From: an uncultured Candidatus Woesearchaeota archaeon
GTDB taxonomy: Archaea > Nanobdellota > Nanobdellia > Woesearchaeales > 21-14-0-10-32-9
Length of the DNA: 7,414 nucleotides
NCBI GenBank assembly: GCA_903891505.1
Contig: CAITEO010000076.1
Coordinates: 1 to 7,414, forward strand
Direction of reading: 5' to 3'
The first letter of the stretch is position 1, and the number at the start of each line of letters is the position of its first letter. Both the position numbers and the translations under genes were made by a program. The notes beneath the pieces were generated by a model, which was given only the letters and a program-made list of their open reading frames with translations, was not told the DNA's origin and did not search any database. Below, one piece after another: positions 5,676-7,414 of this stretch.

Positions 5676-6200
5676 TTATATTAGTTGATCATTGAGTAAA
5701 TCATTCAGGGTATATGTCTCTTCTTTTACATATATACCTGGTTGTTTGCAGTCAAGGTATAACATTTGTATTCGTCCTCTATGTTCAGGCTTTAATAATG
5801 TTATGTAGGGTTTTAGTTTATGAGTATTTATGAAGTTGTCTATACTTTTCCAGATATGCTCTGAATATCCATCTGATTCATTAAGTTCTTCATTAGTTGT
5901 GCATAAATCAACGCTATCTTTTCCATTTCCAGTTATTACTATGTCAAGATATGTCTCATCAGAGTATTTTTTCTCTGCCATTCCAAGAACTCTTTGTATG
6001 ATTTCTATTGATGTAATGTAATCATAGCCTAAGAATCCTTCATGTGTTCTTTTGTTAAGGACAGCTATGCCGATGCAGGGAGATAATGGTCCTGCAACAT
6101 ATATTTTATGACGTTTGACTTTTAATGCATCGCCATGGTCCAAATACTTGTCGGGTTCTGGGAATATGTCTGGTGCAGGAAATTCTTTTTTTGTTTTCAA
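5676..6200 (-). CDS. CheD-like-fold protein of unknown function
   Basis: No family is recognised with certainty. The order of elements in this 174-aa protein recalls the CheD deamidase fold. KIYVAGPLSPCIGIAVLNK (32-50) resembles the CheD strand LGSCVAV with C42 at the nucleophile position, followed by EGFLGYDYI (54-62), a helix, LDIVITGNGKD, another helix (IWKSIDNFI) and paired C-terminal strands (GRIQMLYLD, PGIYVKEE). At the CheD catalytic His position I read Tyr59, while a His lies earlier at 53. The CheD Thr six residues before the Cys is Ala. If the fold is right, the active site has been remodelled or lost. There is no chemotaxis gene nearby. The start is TTG at 6200: an in-frame stop lies just upstream, and a TATA box at 6225-6232 is 28 nt away. 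Confidence 0.72.
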   Translation of the reverse strand: MKTKKEFPAPDIFPEPDKYLDHGDALKVKRHKIYVAGPLSPCIGIAVLNKRTHEGFLGYDYITSIEIIQRVLGMAEKKYSDETYLDIVITGNGKDSVDLCTTNEELNESDGYSEHIWKSIDNFINTHKLKPYITLLKPEHRGRIQMLYLDCKQPGIYVKEETYTLNDLLNDQLI

Positions 6201-6224
6201 TGTAACCTTGGTTGTTTACTATTT

Positions 6225-6232
6225 TTTATAAA
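6225..6232. promoter_or_regulatory. Palindromic TATA box, possibly bidirectional
   Basis: TTTATAAA reads the same on both strands. Leftward, 26 nt from its centre is about 6202, beside the TTG start at 6200. Rightward, 26 nt gives about 6255, just before the long inverted-repeat structure. It may drive both a leaderless mRNA and a non-coding RNA. Confidence 0.5.
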
Positions 6233-6254
6233 TGTTGCTGGATAATGTTACTCT

Positions 6255-6390
6255 GAAGCTAATTCGTATGTATTTAGTGCGTCCGCTCTAGTACGTATAA
6301 TATTATGCAAAACCGAGTCTAGTACATTAAGAAGCAGTATAGATTGGCGGACTGGCACTAATTAAATACATACGTCGATTCGTAAATTTT
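6255..6390 (+). ncRNA. Candidate structured RNA (or MITE-like inverted repeat)
   Basis: A long interrupted helix is visible. Positions 6265-6276 pair perfectly with 6363-6374 (12 bp), 6277-6280 with 6355-6358 (4 bp), and 6281-6286 with 6347-6352 (6 bp). All unpaired bases are on the right arm, as bulges of 4 and 2 nt. TCTA (6287-6290) can further pair with TAGA (6340-6343). The enclosed 60 nt contains TCTAGTAC twice (6287-6294 and 6318-6325). No reading frame uses this stretch. A TATA box centred 26 nt before 6255 and a T run at 6387-6390 would frame a transcript. Strand is inferred from these signals. The alternative is a small mobile element with terminal inverted repeats; ATTCGTA occurs at both ends (6262-6268 and 6378-6384). 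Confidence 0.45.
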
Positions 6391-6395
6391 ATATA
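6388..6395 (+). promoter_or_regulatory. TATA box upstream of the zinc-ribbon gene
   Basis: TTTATATA. The predicted start of transcription is about 6417, which leaves a leader of nearly 120 nt before the TTG at 6536. That contrasts with the leaderless spacing at neighbouring genes. Confidence 0.5.
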
Positions 6396-6426
6396 CTACT
6401 CATAGGTCTTAATTTTGCAGTTTCGA

Positions 6427-6475
6427 AGAAAACGCTTTCGCGTTTTCTGCGTCCAGAAAATCTATGAGATTTTCT
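6427..6475 (+). promoter_or_regulatory. Leader with two hairpins and an alternative pairing
   Basis: Hairpin 1 pairs AGAAAACGC (6427-6435) with GCGTTTTCT (6440-6448) around a TTTC loop. Hairpin 2 pairs AGAAAATCT (6455-6463) with AGATTTTCT (6467-6475) around ATG. Both stems are perfect 9-mers. The middle segments can instead pair with each other: TTTTCTG (6443-6449) with CAGAAAA (6454-6460) around CGTC. That is the 1:2/3:4 versus 2:3 layout of attenuators and riboswitch-type leaders. It lies between the TATA box and the small zinc-ribbon gene. No ligand or known class is recognised. Confidence 0.45.
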
Positions 6476-6535
6476 TGATGATCAGTAACGACGAAACAAA
6501 GACATACAGAGACGTATAGTTAGAGGGAATATATT

Positions 6536-6730
6536 TTGGTTCATGCAAGTTTAGAAGATCATTTGGATTCACATTGTCCTAGTTGTGGCAAGGAACATAG
6601 CAAGGAGTGGACTGTTCATTTACCTGATGCGCATTCACAGCATCATTTCTATAAGAAACTTAAGTGCGAATGCGGCTACATGGTGTTCTTGAAATTAGAT
6701 TTCATGACGAGTGGTCATATAGATGTATAA
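6536..6730 (+). CDS. Small zinc-ribbon protein
   Basis: This 64-aa soluble protein has two cysteine knuckles, CPSCGK (14-19) and KCECGY (43-48). They give four candidate zinc ligands (C14, C17, C44, C46), separated by a His-rich segment (HSQHHFYKK). The second knuckle is CxCG rather than the usual CxxCG, so a histidine might replace or add to the ligands. The start is TTG at 6536, with GAGGG (6523-6527) eight nt upstream. The overlapping ATG at 6544 meets a stop after three codons and is not usable. The gene follows a long hairpin-rich leader, so its expression may be controlled after initiation of transcription or at translation. Nucleic-acid or protein binding would be typical for such ribbons but is not shown here. 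Confidence 0.7.
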   Translation: MVHASLEDHLDSHCPSCGKEHSKEWTVHLPDAHSQHHFYKKLKCECGYMVFLKLDFMTSGHIDV

Positions 6731-6789
6731 AGAATTGATGTTTTATCTAAGGATTATTTCTTAAGTGATTGTGGATTATTATTGTTGGT

Positions 6790-7236
6790 CTATTCTTTTA
6801 CTTTAACAGTTAGTGCTGCTATGAATATGGCTGTTGCCATGCAGAATAGAATTATTGAAAATATTGATGTATCTCCAGCCATCGGTCCACGTTTCAATAG
6901 TAGAATTCCTGATAGTAGCATTATTATTGTTACGAACATAAGTATTAATTTTTCTATCATTTTGTCCATTCTTGTCTCTGATTTCATGATGTGCGCTGAG
7001 AGCTCCTCGATTTGCTTGTTTTGTTGTTCGTTGTTTGAAAAGTATTTTGAAACAATTGAGGGGATATTTAGGGTAAGTTCTTTTGCGTGTTCTAGTTTTA
7101 GCATACTTTTTGCAAGAAACTGTGATGGGGCGTACTCATGTACCATGAGTCTTGTTATGAAGGGTTTTGATTCATTGATAACATTAATAAACCAGCGACT
7201 ATTACCATTTTCAATTCCATTAGAACAAAACAACAT
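6790..7236 (-). CDS. Membrane protein with coiled coil and two C-terminal helices
   Basis: No family is recognised. The 148-aa protein has a soluble N-terminal part (1-66), a predicted coiled coil (about 67-94, NNEQQNKQIEELSAHI and following), a first transmembrane helix (about 95-115), a short loop with KRGPMAGD, and a second helix (about 124-143) ending in a charged tail. This arrangement recalls small membrane-anchored scaffold or sensor proteins, but no motif fixes a function. The frame remains open about 16 codons upstream of the ATG at 7236, including a Cys-rich stretch (YCACDPKTGP), with no standard start codon, so the N-terminus is uncertain. A plus-strand frame covers the same DNA, but its product has the Ser/Cys-rich look of an antisense frame. 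The gene uses more C-ending codons than its neighbours. Confidence 0.68.
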   Translation of the reverse strand: MLFCSNGIENGNSRWFINVINESKPFITRLMVHEYAPSQFLAKSMLKLEHAKELTLNIPSIVSKYFSNNEQQNKQIEELSAHIMKSETRMDKMIEKLILMFVTIIMLLSGILLLKRGPMAGDTSIFSIILFCMATAIFIAALTVKVKE

Positions 7237-7286
7237 TGCATCATTTGGCCCAGTTTTAGGATCACAAGCACAATAAGGAATTAATT

Positions 7287-7414
7287 ATGGCTGAAGAAAT
7301 TTCATGGGGCAAGATACCGAATATACGCAATGAAGCATTTGCTGAATCTTCGTGGAATCTTCCAAGTTTAACAAAAAATAATACCTTTACACTCAATAGA
7401 TACCATTGGTTTCC
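7287..7414 (+). CDS. N-terminal fragment of an unidentified protein, cut by window end
   Basis: ATG at 7287 is preceded by AAGGA (7276-7280) six nt upstream, a good ribosome-binding site. The frame stays open to the end of the window, giving 42 residues beginning MAEEISWGKIPNIRNEAFAE. The visible part is hydrophilic with several Trp/Phe/Tyr residues, has no signal peptide or membrane helix, and matches no family I recognise. It is divergent from the coiled-coil membrane protein gene. Confidence 0.6.
   Translation, partial: MAEEISWGKIPNIRNEAFAESSWNLPSLTKNNTFTLNRYHWF

Noticed and set aside
6476..6485. Box C-like TGATGA, possible C/D guide RNA
   Set aside because: No matching CTGA box D or second C/D pair was found at suitable distance.
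1..7414. CRISPR array, insertion sequence or integrase
   Set aside because: No regularly spaced direct repeats and no transposase or recombinase motifs in any credible frame.

Overview
This 7.4 kb window looks like part of an archaeal chromosome, most likely from a small-genome DPANN-type lineage (Woesearchaeota/Pacearchaeota-like; the lineage is an inference). The archaeal signs are an A24 prepilin peptidase of the preflagellin-peptidase type, a tRNA-Val with no encoded CCA, and TATA-box promoters whose centres sit about 26 nt upstream of start codons, as expected for leaderless mRNAs. The DNA is AT-rich, genes are short and tightly packed, strand switches are frequent, and many proteins are membrane-anchored or divergent.

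Left part (1-2132). Two overlapping plus-strand genes encode HIT-fold proteins with long charged C-terminal tails. The first is cut by the window edge. Both have lost residues of the catalytic histidine triad, which suggests a non-catalytic or nucleotide-sensing pair. A convergent minus-strand gene encodes the prepilin peptidase.

Centre (2133-5461). A TATA element shared by divergent genes separates the peptidase from a plus-strand divergent cis-prenyltransferase. That enzyme lacks most of the usual isoprenyl-diphosphate and metal-binding residues. Facing it is a minus-strand cluster of two tandem paralogous single-pass membrane proteins followed by an RsmC-like methyltransferase. Upstream of the cluster lies a very GC-rich, hairpin-forming island (about 5000-5081) with no gene in it, and then a small two-helix membrane protein.

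Right part (5462-7414). A tRNA-Val(CAC) with several unusual positions is followed downstream by short duplicated and inverted pieces of its own 3' end. Next come a CheD-like-fold protein and a 335-bp non-coding interval. That interval holds two strong structure signals. One is a 22-bp interrupted helix enclosing about 60 nt, placed right after a palindromic TATA box (candidate ncRNA). The other is a leader with two perfect hairpins and a mutually exclusive third pairing, just upstream of a small zinc-ribbon gene. The window ends with a minus-strand coiled-coil/two-TM protein and the start of a plus-strand gene.

The most notable candidates are the non-coding interval 6255-6535, the GC-rich island, and the run of apparent pseudoenzymes (the HIT pair, the cis-prenyltransferase and the CheD-like protein). 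No CRISPR array, transposase or complete mobile element was seen.
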